A stretch of DNA of 64,000 bases from Halichondria panicea (GCF_963675165.1 NC_087387.1:2345501-2409500), one strand, 5' to 3'; counted from the first letter of the stretch, positions 1 through 12,053 are shown. Notes: a model not told the origin generated them from the sequence alone. Program-made: numbers and translations.

Positions 1-100
1 CTATTGTTGCCACGCGCACGGTCCCAGAGGCCTTACGTTGCAAGCATAAGCTCACGTGATCCCGTTTCCAATCCCCTTCCTCTACTATCTATGATTTATA

Positions 101-1455
101 TCATGAATCAACCGCCCTTTCTCCTAGGGGAGAGCTAGACTGTCTGAGCATAGATAGAAGAGAAAGGGATTAGAAACGATGTACCCTCGAAGTACCATCC
201 GTGTTTCCCCACTGTTTTAATCGAGGCTTACTTTCAACGTGGGAGTCTAAACACGAATTGAGAATTGTTTTTGCTGTCTGTAAAATTTCACGAGCAGTTC
301 TGCTGCTAACATCAAGTTCATCAAATATTTGTGGCCATTTAGGACACAAACTTATTATCAAGTTCTGGGTTGGAGGCAAAACACGGATTGCTTCAGAGCT
401 ACGATGTATATAGACTTCATTGTATAGAAGCATCACATAAACCAATTCCGTTGCCAATCCCTTTCTCTAGTCTGAGCACTTCAGTCGATCTAAAGGTCGT
501 TGCACAATATGGAATGTTAATTATCATTATATGTCAGTGTCATCCAGAAAAATGCAATTGTTATGCAACGTATACATGTAAAGGTCAATCGCAAACGCTA
601 AACTATACAGTTTGTGCCTTTAGTCTAGAGAGTAAAAAAAACGTAGATTTACTTCTACTGGTACATAAATGTGTGATTGTAAGAAATTCTGCTGATACCA
701 TTGTGCATGCAGGTAAGAGAATATCTAAAACATAGCTATATTCAACCCATGGCAACCAAAAGTAGTGGGTATGTGTGGTGGTTTATAAAACAATAGTGGA
801 TGATCACTCAGCGATGGAAAAGACCAATCATTGTCAGCTAAGGTCTGAAACTCTGGTATATACAACATTCTTAAATAGTTTAGCTAACATAATTATGCAT
901 GATTTCGTATAGTTCACATAAGTAAGTATATATACACACATCAGGTTTTTTGGGTACCTTTTTGCTTAGCAATGGAACTCAAGTAAACTTGTCAGCTAAG
1001 GTCTCATTTTTTCATACATAAACAACAAAATTAATTTGTCCAATACTTTAGTTCCGGAGATATTAATTTTGATGTTACACACATTTTTTTACGATCACTC
1101 CCATTTTCATCTAAAATGATTTCCCGTTACAACAACTTTTGGGGAAGTATGTTGTAGCTTTTTCATTCACCTACTGGTACCAGCACAATTTCTTAGAAAT
1201 GTTCCAATCTTGAAATACATTTAAGTACAACTACTCACCCTATTGTGGTATTTTACTCTATAGACTGGATGCACTGTACTGTAGCAGCTATGACATTTCG
1301 TTTAGCTTGCTCAAAGAATGCAGTCAACTCAACTTAAATTATAATTATAGCTCCCTTGGCTAAACAATTCTTTGTCTGATTGGTCCTAGCCAAAAAGTTC
1401 ATACTAAAGTGCTCAGACGGTCTCTCCCCTAGCTAGGAAGGGCGGCTGATTCATG
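101..1455. mobile_element. Non-autonomous DNA transposon with about 45-bp terminal inverted repeats
   Basis: The left end at 101-150 and the right end at 1410-1455 are imperfect inverted repeats. Both read TCATGAATCA, then a CCGCCCTT core, then AGGGGAGAG and TCTGAGCA. No transposase reading frame is visible. Inner sequence near 1040-1290 resembles the arms of the foldback at 56236-57430, and 770-860 resembles that element too, so the two share an ancestor or one lies inside the other. Positions 240-470 resemble 62262-62660. A short inverted pair also exists at 62-95 and 147-178. Confidence 0.6.
240..470. repeat. Dispersed repeat, copy 1 (copy 2 at 62262-62660)
   Basis: The stretch shares ordered blocks with 62262-62660: a TGCTGCTAA block, a GGCCATTT-GGGACA-type block, AGACTTCATTGTA and CAATCCCT. 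A minus-strand frame of 95 codons runs through this copy. The second copy does not keep it, so I treat the frame as chance or as a remnant of transposon coding sequence. Confidence 0.45.
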
Positions 1456-1666
1456 CATGCATGCATGAGACTATACTATTTATATAGGATATAATTGCTT
1501 GTTTTTGTACAAAATCATGTTTTGCTCACAGCTATAATTATTCTCTTTTCACTACAATGTCCTACGAATCTTGCTACGGAATTTAATATAAGAACTAACA
1601 ATGTCTTTATATATCTATCTGTTCATTCTTTTGAGCCAATTATCCTTCTGTACGTGCAGCTGTAGT

Positions 1667-1987
1667 TCACCCAATGAATTTGCAGACCTTTTCAGCCGTT
1701 GTGATGTATTTGCAGATTTGCTCTTCAGCGATTTCCTTATCACTCTGAATTTCCGCACGACCGCACACCTTCTTGGCAATAGGTACATAACTGCACACTT
1801 TCTTCGCCACATTCTTAATTTTTTTAACTATTTTACGGAACCACTGAGCTTCAGCATTGATGTGGGATGTTTCGATCTCTTGGAAAAGGGCTTGAATATC
1901 GTCGTCTTCATCTTGCATGTTGGGCATGGCGCAGCTCATACTGACAGCTACTGCCAGAAAAGTTGCCAGGATGATCAGCTTGTTCAT
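1667..1987 (-). CDS. Secreted cysteine-bearing peptide precursor A (candidate host-defence peptide)
   Basis: This is an intronless frame of 106 codons. Residues 1-20 (MNKLIILATFLAVAVSMSCA) form a clear signal peptide. Residues about 21-48 are acidic (QDEDDD) and look like a pro-segment. From W49 on there is a lysine-rich amphipathic stretch (FRKIVKKIKNVAKKVC), an AKKVC motif present twice, and four cysteines in the mature part. A TATA box lies at 2079-2089 and a possible ATTAAA poly(A) signal, on the minus strand, at 1582-1587. The signal peptide resembles that of the gene at 3707-4126; the mature parts do not. I recognise no named family. Signal, acidic pro-segment and cationic helix is the classic antimicrobial precursor layout, but the function is inferred. 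Confidence 0.7.
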   Translation of the reverse strand: MNKLIILATFLAVAVSMSCAMPNMQDEDDDIQALFQEIETSHINAEAQWFRKIVKKIKNVAKKVCSYVPIAKKVCGRAEIQSDKEIAEEQICKYITTAEKVCKFIG

Positions 1988-2078
1988 TTTTGCCGAGTTG
2001 AGTATAAATTGAGAGTAAAAATCGAAGTCTGATTTCAGTCGAAGAGAATGAGTGTTTTAAATCCAGCAGAGTTATTCC

Positions 2079-2089
2079 CTTATATATGC
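2079..2089 (-). promoter_or_regulatory. TATA box of peptide gene A
   Basis: On the minus strand the sequence reads GCATATATAAG, about 92 bp upstream of the start codon at 1987. That spacing fits a 5' leader of roughly 60 nt. A second, weaker TATAAA-like string lies at about 2001-2008, too close to the start codon to be the main box. Confidence 0.5.
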
Positions 2090-2130
2090 TCCAGACGTGG
2101 CAATCTTTTTACATGCTCAGGTAGCTCTAA

Positions 2131-2470
2131 CGACATAAATTGTGTGTTGTATATGCATGCTACTTACTGTTTGTGTATAATAAATCCAGAAGTGTTGTGT
2201 TCCTCTTTTGTGAAGCCACGCTTGTACCCCTAATGGAAAGAAACTTGCTTGCTAGATGCAAGCTAGTGCGCATGGCTTTATAAAATAGCATTTTCAGGTA
2301 CTAAATTGTGTGTTACACATGCATGCATGCAATATGCCTAACTGTTTGTGTGCAACAAACCCTTACAGAGCACACTTCCTCACCAAATATGGTTCAGAAA
2401 TGTTTTGTTCCTCATTTGTAAAGCCAGACTTGCATGTATCCCCTAATGGAAAGAGCCTTAACAGCAGAGG
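2131..2470. repeat. Diverged direct duplication upstream of peptide gene A
   Basis: Blocks at about 2131-2250 and 2294-2470 share AATTGTGTGTT, ACTGTTTGTGTG, TTTTGTTCCTC-type and CCCCTAATGGAAAGA strings in the same order. The duplicated block sits between the two peptide genes and could be a duplicated regulatory region. The rest of 2471-3640 shows no gene. Confidence 0.5.
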
Positions 2471-3643
2471 AACAGTTTTAAATTCATGCCAATGACTTTC
2501 AATTGTCTATATAGTCAAGGTACGCCTTTTGCACCTTCTGGTTGGGTTGCATGTGTTTGTGGACAATATTTGGTTGTAAACATGCATGCTAACTTGCAAT
2601 TACGGGCCACCAACATTCAGCTTGTCACAGTCAATGAGCATAATTATATATTATATTATATACAATTCTAGTTTACACATACGTTAATGTCAATTGCTTT
2701 AAAATATGCATATCATGCACTACATTTTATCAACACTCAGCAGCCTTTAAACTACACAGCTAATGAGTGCATAATTATAGACAATATACACAGTCAATGC
2801 ATTATAGCATAAATTCATAATCCTATATGATCTAAACAAGTGCTGTATGCATGAATATAAAATACATAATTTATCAGTCAAACTCGTGCACAAGCTTGCA
2901 TAATCATAATAAAATCTTGTCGACCTTTTGTTACAATTATAACAAGAGCACTGCTTTGATGATCAATTCTTCATTAATTTTCAAACATGCATGTAATTGG
3001 GGAGCACATGCAACTAACGATCTTTGCTTATCATCAAACTGCTCTTTAGCTTCTTTTCTACTCCGAAGTATGACCGAGCTCCTGAAAGGTACTCAAGTAA
3101 TTATTATGATAAGTGGATAGTTGCCTTAACCAATTCTAGCCATTTTCACATAGCAAATGATAATAATGTTCTGGGACTTTAAAGATACCGTATTACTAGA
3201 ATGTATTGTGAGCATAAAACATTTGTTCATTCCGCAAACTAAAATAAAATCGCATAAAACGTACTTGTAATATAGGTATGACATTACGATCCTTACCAGA
3301 ATGCGGGATAATGTTATAACACACTGCATGCATGAGGTTCCAGAAGGAAATGGGTTCGTGATCTCTTATAATTTATGGACATTGAAAGCAATTGTTGTCC
3401 CAGCACATCAGTATATATACCCCTGGCATGCATGAGGTATGCTGTCTCACTTAATTCCTGTGGATTGTCCCCAAGCATTGAAGACCCACAGCAGAAGCTA
3501 ACCTATACACCTAACTTCATGTATTGCCAACTCATGCAAGTAAACTAGTTTATTGTTTGAGGAAGTATAAAATCTATGTCTATAGTCACTAGATCTCGGC
3601 TTATGCATGCGCATACCATGCATGTAATATAATTATACTGGGC

Positions 3644-3653
3644 CATATAAAAG
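3644..3653 (+). promoter_or_regulatory. TATA box of peptide gene B
   Basis: CATATAAAAG lies 54 bp upstream of the start codon at 3707. This is a good match to a metazoan TATA box at a spacing that leaves a leader of about 25 nt. Confidence 0.6.
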
Positions 3654-3706
3654 AACCCTCAATATATGATTTTTGTTCTAAGCTTTCATTTTCAAGCACA
3701 TCAACG

Positions 3707-4126
3707 ATGAAGAAACTGGTGCTATCTGCTCTTCTATTGACAGTGGCAGTGAGCATCACTTGCAGCAGCTCAGACGAGGCTGTAACCAATGATTACGAGG
3801 ATGAACTTGATACAGCACTTCTCAAGGATGATAAGCAAGCTATCAAACAAGAAGTGGCTGGAAAGCAGTTATTTCGACTCCACCATCTCCACCATCTGTT
3901 TAATCGTGGCAGGTATAGCCGCAATCGACGTATTATGCTAAACAAAATGAAGGGACTTGTACGCCAGTACGTCACACAGCCACTAATTAGAAAGATAACC
4001 GAAGCCGTGAATGGAGAGTTGCAATTTGCAAATGTTATTGAGCAAGTTGCACCCAAAAGAGCTAACGAAAGAAAACCCAAGAAGCCTGCAACAATTAAAT
4101 GTAAGCAAAGATGCAAGAGGCTGTGA
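3707..4126 (+). CDS. Secreted cationic peptide precursor B
   Basis: This is an intronless frame of 139 codons. Residues 1-19 (MKKLVLSALLLTVAVSITC) are a signal peptide like that of the gene at 1667-1987 (same length, LA/TVAVS core). An acidic pro-segment follows (about residues 23-45, DYEDELDTALLKDD). The rest is strongly basic, starting with a His-rich run (LHHLHHLFNRGRYSRNRR, about 58-75) and ending in KCKQRCKRL with two cysteines. It has a TATA box at 3644 and an AATAAA at 4146-4151, so it looks like a complete expressed gene. It is probably a paralogue of gene A with a replaced or fast-evolving mature region. A host-defence role is inference from layout only. Confidence 0.72.
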   Translation: MKKLVLSALLLTVAVSITCSSSDEAVTNDYEDELDTALLKDDKQAIKQEVAGKQLFRLHHLHHLFNRGRYSRNRRIMLNKMKGLVRQYVTQPLIRKITEAVNGELQFANVIEQVAPKRANERKPKKPATIKCKQRCKRL

Positions 4127-4145
4127 AGCTAATGAGCTACTACTG

Positions 4146-4151
4146 AATAAA
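4146..4151 (+). promoter_or_regulatory. Poly(A) signal of peptide gene B
   Basis: AATAAA begins 19 bp after the stop codon, so the 3' UTR would be very short. Confidence 0.55.
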
Positions 4152-4289
4152 TATAGTGAACTAAAATTTGAGTTGCTGTGAAGTGTACATAGTTATTATC
4201 TCGATTATCATTCAGACATTTATGTAATACACATTCAGATGGACTTACCACGTATACACATGCACTAAATACTAAATTGTATATATGAG

Positions 4290-7200
4290 TCAGTTTGTGT
4301 GCCCAGGAGGGTGTGGTCCTGTGAGGTAGGCCATCCCAGGGCTGCTGAGAGCATTCACTCTTTGTAGGTTGCTGATCACAAGTTCTCGTAGACTCTATAT
4401 CGTGTGTGTGTGAGTGTGTGTTGGGAGAGGGTATGTGTGATTGAGTGTGAGGTATGGCAATAGAACACTATAGTAGAGGCTCAAAACCATGTACAATAAT
4501 AATCATAGTATAATTAAGTGTATAATCATTAAATGTGACTGCATTGAATAAAAACATTAATTCAAACACTTAGAGACAAGACGCTGGAACAGCATATAGT
4601 GTGTACAGTAGTGTGCAGGCTAAAATCAGTGCGTTCAATATCAGTACATTCGATTATGGCACCCGTGTTGACAGAAGCCGTAAGTCAGTAGTTAACGAAT
4701 GCATGTACAGACAATAATACAATGTCTTAATTATGTATTTCATACTACAAGCACCGGTATACGTATTTCATAGTATAACTGTTACATGTATTCACTGTAC
4801 CTGAGGTTTGCAGTATTCTTCCAACCAAGAGATGGTACAGGCAGAGAGAGTTTCGAAGCTGGTCACACTGATTGATGAGTTGAATGACTGAAACAGCTGG
4901 TCAGAAATACTCTGAAACTATATATTATGTATGTAGAAACAAATAAGTATAATAGCTACAGTCAGTGTAACGTCAAGGTCTCTTACCACTAAAAACTTGA
5001 CATGGTCGGGAACATTTGAGTTATCTGCTCCAGTCTGTGAGATATGTGCATGGGCATAGAGAGTGTGTCTTAAAATTCTATATACACGACACGTGAATGG
5101 TGAAACTGGACAAGTACAACTACATGTATATGGAAAACATGCACTCTGGTTCCAACGTGAATATGCATGCATGTACGTACCGTTATATAGCACAAAAAGT
5201 TCAAGGTGCTTGTTTTCGAGGGTTAGCAATCCTTCACGAAAATAGCTAACGGCAGACGAACGTGCATTGACATACCGTATAACGCGATATATTCAACGAA
5301 ATGTATTTTAGTGTCTCGAAATGTTTGCGCTATACAGTATCAGGAGTGCACAGGGATGTGAAGTACATGCATACATTTATGAGTGGAGACTTACTGTGTG
5401 TTGTTGGGCTCGTGATATGTGCTCATAGTTCCTGTAAATAACAAGTAGAGTGTCAGGTAGTGAAATTGGTTAGAGGTACGTGTGTTTTCAAACATTAATG
5501 TGTTAAGGGAAGCATTAGTGCAACTTACTCTTTCATGATCTTGAGAGCCTTGACTTCTTTTTCAAGATTCTCAAGCTGTTCTTCCTGCTTTCGTGATTGA
5601 TTTTGGAGGTATATTACATAGTCAATAGCTGCGTGTGCGTGTGCGTGTGTTTGTTTGAGAAGTTGAAAAAAGACACAAACTTCAGAAACAGCTTACATGT
5701 ATGACATGACATTCAATGTTGTGTGGTTGTTTGGCTTACCTACGTATTATAGCTAATTAAGACATACGTACGTAGTAGTGTTGGTGTCGGTCTATTACTA
5801 AGGGATGCATGCTGTTCCAAACACAGTTTGTGCATCATACCTACAATACAGTGGCGGATCCAGGAAAAAGGAAAGGGGGGTTCCAAACAAACGAGAGCAC
5901 AGCGCGAGTATCAGTAGTGTAATTCAGTTGGCAAAGTTAGCCCACTTCCGGTCACATGTTGTGCAGTGTAACTAGGGAAAATCCCATTCTCAGCCAAAAA
6001 ACGACATTATCAGCCAGGGGAAGTCCCATCTTAGACTTGCGTAGAGTTGCTACGAACAGTCAACTAGCTAGCCTAGGCTAACGATTGACTTTGAACACAA
6101 TCTTTTAGATACATCAAAACAACAATATAGCTGTACTAAAGCCATAATAGATGCCCTACCTTGAGAATTGGGAATACCGTATAGTGAATAATTTCCAGGG
6201 ATCAAAACATTTGTGGTTGAGCAATATTATAATTATTTTCGTGGTTGCTGCTTGCACTGCAGGTGATCGCTTTATTCGTGGGTAAATATTCGTGCTCAGG
6301 GTTCAATCATGAAAACTATACCCCCCTAAAATTATCCGCTATATAATTATGGTAATGGCCTGGTTAATACATTGCATGATTCAATTCATTGTGCTAAAAT
6401 GCCATGGGGCATGTTTTGTTCGCTCCGAAAGAGGTGATAGTTGGCAGTGTATAGTGTGACAGTAAGTCCGATCGACCCTATAATCCCTAACTCTGGAGAA
6501 CTTAATTTAAATTGTCAATATCAGTACCTATTAGCAAGTTTCAACTTCAGCTAGCACTTAACCATTAGTTTGCTGAGCTGTCTAACAATGTGGTAAAGGC
6601 TTCTGTGTAGGTAGTCTAGATGAAGGTAGCTAGTGTAGTGAAGGATACAAGCTTGGATGACACTTAGAACATTTAAGTGGGTATATAGTCTTGGTGGGAG
6701 TATAGTCTTGGTGGGAGTATAGTCTTGGTGGGAGTATAGTCTTGGTGGGAGCTTATAACCATATATACCGTTAGCATTCACTAAGTTACATAATTATCAA
6801 GTGTCATTGCAACTGCTGCCAAAAATAAATCCAAACAAAAAGTGTGGGTGCTCAAAGTTATAGTCGCTCCCAAGGGTTGATCATGCTGTTATTAAGAGTG
6901 AAGGCTAAAATTATAAACCTGGAATTTTGGGCCTTTAACCCATTACCATAATTATATACAGTAGCGGATAATTTTCGGGGGGGGGGCCAAGTTTTCATAG
7001 TTAAAATCCTGAGCACGAATATTTTACCCACGAATGAAGTGATCACCTGCAGTGCAAGCAGCAACCACAAAATTATGCTGACTAAATACTGCTCAAACAA
7101 AATGTTTTGACCCCTGGATATTACCCGCTATATACGGTATTCCCAATTCTTAAGGTAGGGCATCTATTATGGCTTTAGTTTTTAGTCTAAATGGTATATA

Positions 7201-8801
7201 CTAGCTAGCCAGTTTTTGTAATTTGATTCAATATGATTGTACATGTACCTGTTGTTTTGATGTATATCAACTAAAAAGAGTGTGTTCAAAGTCAAGCAAG
7301 ATCAAACGCTTAGAAATAAGATGCGCAACACTCAGTAAGAGTAATTAGAGTAACTGAAACCTAAAGGGTAATGCAAAGTTTTGTAAAAACATAGAAGATA
7401 ATTATACAGTATCGCATTACAATAAAAAGGTAAGGATCATCAAAGGAAAAATCCCCACTTGATCAAGATAGTATGTGACTTACTCTTTTGTAGCAGTGCT
7501 GCTCTGCTGACTTTAGCACCTGTTGTGGAGGGTCTACAGCTGGGCACCATCTCGGACAATTGTGTGTATCCATTCTGTGTGGGTGGAACGTTGGAAGATT
7601 ATTTTTAAATTAATAATTATTGTGCAGAATAGTTCAATGTAATGTACACGCCACCTTGTAATTACTGAGCCACAGACGACTAGCATGTGGCTATTATACA
7701 GCAGCCTCAAAGGAGAATAATTAACAATTAACCTTAAATTCAGAGTTTTATACACACATGTATATTTTTATGGTGGTGCACGCACCCTGATAACATCTCT
7801 CCTCCTCTGCTCATTGAGGGTATGGATGTCCTTCTTTGTCAGGCCCTTCTGGTCGAAGCCCTCCTCTCCATAGTCCTCGTCATCAGCTGCACGAATGCAT
7901 CAAAGGCCATTGCAAACAGTTTATTGGTGAAACTTCACAAGGAGCACAAACATAATTATTGTCCATCAAGTTTCCAATAGAAGGCTCTTTCGATTGCAAA
8001 TCGCGAGTTTTCGCATAGATCATAGATCGCAAACAAATCAACATTCACAAGAGTTAGAATGCAAAATGCAATAGGGCTTGGGGTTGGGGGGACAGTGTAA
8101 TTTTGCAAATGATTAACTACGCATTCAAAACTCGATATATGGTACAACCCCGTCACATATGTAATCTAGAAATAGCATTTTATAGTTTGACTAGGTCAGA
8201 AGGTATACTAAATCAATTGTGTTCTCATTACAAGCCAAGTACAAGTCCAGTTATACACTATAATTTCGTGAGAGTTGGGGGTATATGTATACTTGCGGAG
8301 CTTAAACATCACATACATTGACCATATTAGGTTATCGTTATGGGCACACACATGTTCTCACCATCTCCTCCTCCGTCCCCTACACAGAACTGTACGGATG
8401 GTCTGGCCCCACCCACCATCCCGACACCTTCCTCTACAGATTCGGACTTCATGAGAGGAGACTACATATATGGAACACGGGGGGGGGGGGGACAACGTCA
8501 GTTTGGTAAAACCAGCAACACAGTATTACAATGTTAAACATTGAACAAAATCGATCGTAATGTAGCTGCCACCATATTTTATACTAGTAAAGAACCTCTT
8601 CTACTCTCTTACATTTTTAACGTGCTCTCTACGTAACAGTACGGATAAAATAAATATTTAGTGTAGCTACGCAAGATTCTCATGACTGTGATGTGATACT
8701 AGAGTACGAGTTCATACCACATCAGATCCAGCCCAGGAGCCAGCACTGGTGCTCCTAGACACTGTTCCCATACGATGAAGATCACTGTTTGATCTCTGCA
8801 T
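4290..8801 (-). CDS. MLX: Max-like protein X, bHLH-leucine zipper transcription factor
   Basis: I chain nine exons: 8801-8718, 8461-8362, 7886-7786, 7574-7484, 5628-5529, 5431-5395, 5034-4987, 4917-4801 and 4394-4290. All phases agree and give 260 aa. The basic region is DIHTLNEQRRR, with the E-box contacts H83, E87 and R91. Helix 1 ends NGYTQLSEMVPSC and helix 2 is KTIDYVIYLQNQ. The zipper runs through EEQLENLEKEVKALKIMKEN. The C-terminal part (DHVKFLV, FQSISDQLFQSFN, LEEYCKPQ, SLRELVI) matches the dimerisation/cytoplasmic-localisation domain of vertebrate MLX. MLX pairs with Mondo/ChREBP or MXD proteins at CACGTG-type sites to couple glucose state to transcription. The 5' end lies 317 bp from LASP. 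Intron 4 (5629-7483) holds a foldback element. Confidence 0.93.
6135..7179. mobile_element. Foldback element in MLX intron 4
   Basis: Arms of about 240 bp at 6135-6375 and 6930-7179 are inverted copies of each other. They begin ACTAAAGCCATAATAGATGC and end in its complement. The arms contain the AATACCGTATAG / TATACGGTATT ends and GCTTGCACTGCA core seen in the shorter elements at 11450, 16112, 32099, 51997 and 57497. The spacer between the arms carries no frame of note. Confidence 0.65.
6684..6751. repeat. 17-bp tandem repeat, four copies
   Basis: TATAGTCTTGGTGGGAG is repeated four times without change inside the spacer of the foldback element, which points to recent expansion. Confidence 0.85.
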
Positions 8802-9118
8802 GACAACACAGCTAGTACAGCAACCCAGAAATTAAGTACTTTCTGCTTTTCTAGTTCTTACAACAAAAGACCAAGTTCAAGTGTACTGTCACGCCCATCT
8901 TCCAAATTGCGTTGTTTATTCGAATTATCCAGTGTTCATTATTTTGATTACACGTCACACCCATTTTGACCACGCCGTATTAAATTATCCAGTCAAATTC
9001 TTGTGGTCAACAACCAATCAATTTCTCACTGATCCAGCTAGCTAGCTAACTTTTACGTTTGTTAATAGGCTTTACGCAGCAATTTATCATCAATCAGGCA
9101 GGCAGGGAATAGAGCAAG
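8802..9118. promoter_or_regulatory. Bidirectional promoter region MLX / LASP
   Basis: Only 317 bp separate the two divergent start codons. No TATA box is obvious. Two AATTATCCAG strings at about 8935 and 8992 and two CACGCC strings occur here, perhaps from an old transposon end. Confidence 0.55.
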
Positions 9119-11881
9119 ATGAACCCACCGTGCGCCAAGTGCAAAAAGACAGTCTATCCTGTGGAGAAGCTTAATTGCCTCGACAAGGTACATTGTATGT
9201 TTTTAATTATAATTAATTGTACATGCAAGCCACCTAGCCTGTCTGTAATCTATTTGGTAGTCCACAGCCTATGAGTGGACTATATGTACCAGCTGGTTAA
9301 TCTAATGGGGTCAAATGTAACTGGGGTATGTGAGATTGTTGACGTAGACATTCTATGCCCCTGTAGTTTACAAACATTGAAATACCCGTGTCTCTAGAGA
9401 ACCTTATTTTCTCGCGAGTAAATAATACAGGAAGATGCAAAACAGAAGAGATGCATGTACTTAACTTACTTACATCCGACATGTACATGTACGTGTATAA
9501 GTGTCATAATTCTATTTATTGCTCTACAGGTGTGGCATAAGGGTTGCTTCAGATGTGAGTCATGTAACCTTCTCCTCTCGATGAAGACCTACAAGGGCTA
9601 CAACAAGCTCCCCTACTGCAACACGTACGTTGCCAACTCCCCTCCCACACACACACACACAAAGTGCTCCTTCTGAGCTGTGCAAATTTAGTTTTTGTAA
9701 GTATACATAGACTATCTAAGCTGTGTATTGTTGTCGTAGGGATCACCGTTTGGTATCTGGGGATTAAGTTGATGTGTCTATTGCTGTATGTGTATGCATT
9801 AGTTGTATTGCATTGTATTGTCTACCTGTGGGGGCTGTAAGCTATTTAAGGAACATGCATAAGCGCCCCTAATAAAAAATAATTTTATGTGATATTTGTA
9901 TTAATAAGCCTAGGGCATTTTTGGCCAGCTAACTAGCTAGCACATGTGTCTGATTTCTTTAGGAAATTCGGAATGTGTGCATGGCCAACAAATATAGTCA
10001 GTGCCTTTTATAAACCCCAAACAGTTTTCGGTATACTATTTAGCTTTTTCATGTGGTTGTTGAATTGTGATTGAAAGGGTTATTTTCACAATGGAAGCTT
10101 CCACGGATCATTTTATTTAGCTGACTGTGTTGTGTTGGCTCTATATTTGTTGTTGCGGGTGTATTGGGTGTCTGTGGTATTTACATACACAAAGTGTAAA
10201 TGAATGCCAAGTTGCAATAGTGTGATGATTACCATATTTGGACACGTTAGCTTGGTTGCCATGAGACAGGAAATGGAATTTATAAGCCCATTTTTATGGC
10301 TCTACATAATATAGGAGTTAGGCAATCATCCACACCTAATCTTAGGCTATAATGATTTACCATCCTTATCACTGTAACACACACACACACACAGGCACTA
10401 CCCTACTACCAAGTTTACTGCCGTCGCAAACACACCCGAGAATCAGCGATTGGCCCAACAAACAAAGAACCAGTCTGAACTGGTCTACCGCAAAGACAAG
10501 GAGTCTGCTTTAAGGGATTTCACTCAAGTGGCTGACGGTGTGAGCACCAAACAGGCAGCCAGACAACAGAACCTGGCTAGTAACCTTGGTTACCAGACTG
10601 CCCCTCACCAACAAGAGAGAGCTAGTGGTGGATACAACGAGCCGCCTCCCCCAGCTGCCTTTCAGCGTGAGTGATACGTGTACAGTGCTTTAGTTGCATA
10701 TGTCATCCATTTGTAGTATTCGAAGTTACATGTGTCTACATCTGTAGTCTTCTTCGTAGTGTTATCATGTACATGTACTTGTACCTATGCTGTGTTAGTA
10801 CATGTACTATCTTCCTCCTTCCAGCTTCATAGCATTGTATTTATCGTATATTGTGATAGCGTCAAGATGTGCAGGGTTTCATACAGAGGGGGGGGCGCCC
10901 TGGGATTTCCCACCCCCAGCCAAATTTCCCCCCCCCCTAGAAATCGGAAATTAATGATGTCATAATAAAAATGTATGACTTTTCTCCTTAAAAATGTCTA
11001 CAATCTCATCCAATAAAACTGTAGACTAGTAATTAAGTTTGAAGCACTCAAAAAACCCAAATTGCACCTCAGATAACCATTCCTCAACATTTTTCCGAGA
11101 GAGGACCCTCAGACCCCCCTCAATTAAACGTTTCCCCCTCCCAGCTAAAAATCCTGTATGAAACCCTGATGTGTGTTACCAGGAATGCACTCCTGGTGGT
11201 GTTACGTACCTTAGACTATTTTTAATCTCACCCTCTAGCCCCTGCCATGGTTGCTCCTCAAATGGCACACCAGCCTGCCCCTCCTCCAATGGTGGCCAAG
11301 CAACCTGCCCCACCCCCTGCTGCCCCTAGTGGTCCTCGTTTTTATGCCGTCTATGACTACGCAGCTGCTGATGATGACGAGATCTCATTCAACGAAGGTA
11401 GACATTTTTTTAATTACCTACTCGTACTTGTGAAGGGAACAGTGTGTATCGTATAGTGGGTAATTTTCGTGGGTGGTAAAAAAATTCGTTTAGTCTCGTT
11501 GCTTGCACTGCATTCATACGTTCCGGTAAGCCACGCGTACGTTAACATTTTGTGGAGGTCAGCTTGCCCACGAAAATAACGAATATTTTACCCCACGAAA
11601 ATCACCCGCTATACGGTATAACATTGTACATGTAGTATTACAGCTACGTGTAGTGTATGTGTACGTTTCATACAGATTTTCGTCAGTTTATTGTGTACAA
11701 TATTGAGCTTACAATTATTGTCTCTGGGATAGTAGTAATATCAGTCTATGCACATACATGTAGTTGGTTCATACATAATTTTAATACCCAGCACTCACCC
11801 CCTTCTTCGCCCTCACAAACCCACGCACGCACACTCACTTACACACACGCACGCACGCACGCACACACACACACACACACA

Positions 11882-11933
<52 letters not shown>

Positions 11934-12053
11934 CTCTCGACAGGTGATGAGATCACTGAGATCACAGTGATTGACGATGGCTGGATGGAGGGGCGTGTCA
12001 AACGCACCGGTCAATATGGAATGCTGCCCTCCAACTATGTTGAGAAACGGTGA
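9119..12053 (+). CDS. LASP1: LIM and SH3 domain protein (LASP family), actin-associated adaptor
   Basis: I chain five exons: 9119-9187, 9530-9624, 10395-10666, 11239-11397 and 11944-12053, all phase-consistent, giving 234 aa. Residues 5-56 form one LIM domain with all eight zinc ligands (C5, C8, H26, C29, C32, C35, C53, H56). Two nebulin-like stretches follow ([26 protein letters not shown]), then a proline-rich linker (about 130-175). A C-terminal SH3 domain (177-234) has the ALYDY-like AVYDYAA, DDGWMEG and GMLPSNYVE motifs. Human LASP1 is 261 aa with the same order. LASP links actin filaments to focal-adhesion and membrane partners. Intron 3 carries a transposon (10872) and intron 4 another (11450). 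The last acceptor follows a CT microsatellite. Confidence 0.95.
10872..11168. mobile_element. Small inverted-repeat element (CAGGGTTT family), copy 1
   Basis: The ends read CAGGGTTTCATACAG and CTGTATGAAACCCTG, a near-perfect inverted repeat, with C- and G-rich inner flanks. Relatives with CAGGGTTT(T/C)ATCTAG ends lie at 13366-13608 and 25061-25316. All three are in introns. Confidence 0.75.
11450..11616. mobile_element. MITE, GTATAG...CTATAC family
   Basis: The inverted ends read GTATAGTGGGTAATTTTCGT and its complement ACGAAAATCACCCGCTATAC. The core has TTGCTTGCACTGCAT, GTTCCGGTAAGCCACGC and AGCTTGCCCACGAA. The same core recurs at 16112, 32099 and 57497 and in part at 51997. Confidence 0.8.
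11821..11937. repeat. Compound ACGC / AC / CT microsatellite next to a splice acceptor
   Basis: An ACGC-rich and AC tract runs to about 11883 and a CT tract from there to 11937. The CT tract forms the polypyrimidine tract of the acceptor for LASP exon 5 (CAG at 11941-11943). Confidence 0.9.

Noticed and set aside
170-457. Minus-strand frame of 95 codons
   Set aside because: It lies inside a repeat. The second copy at 62262-62660 does not keep the frame, so coding is unsupported.
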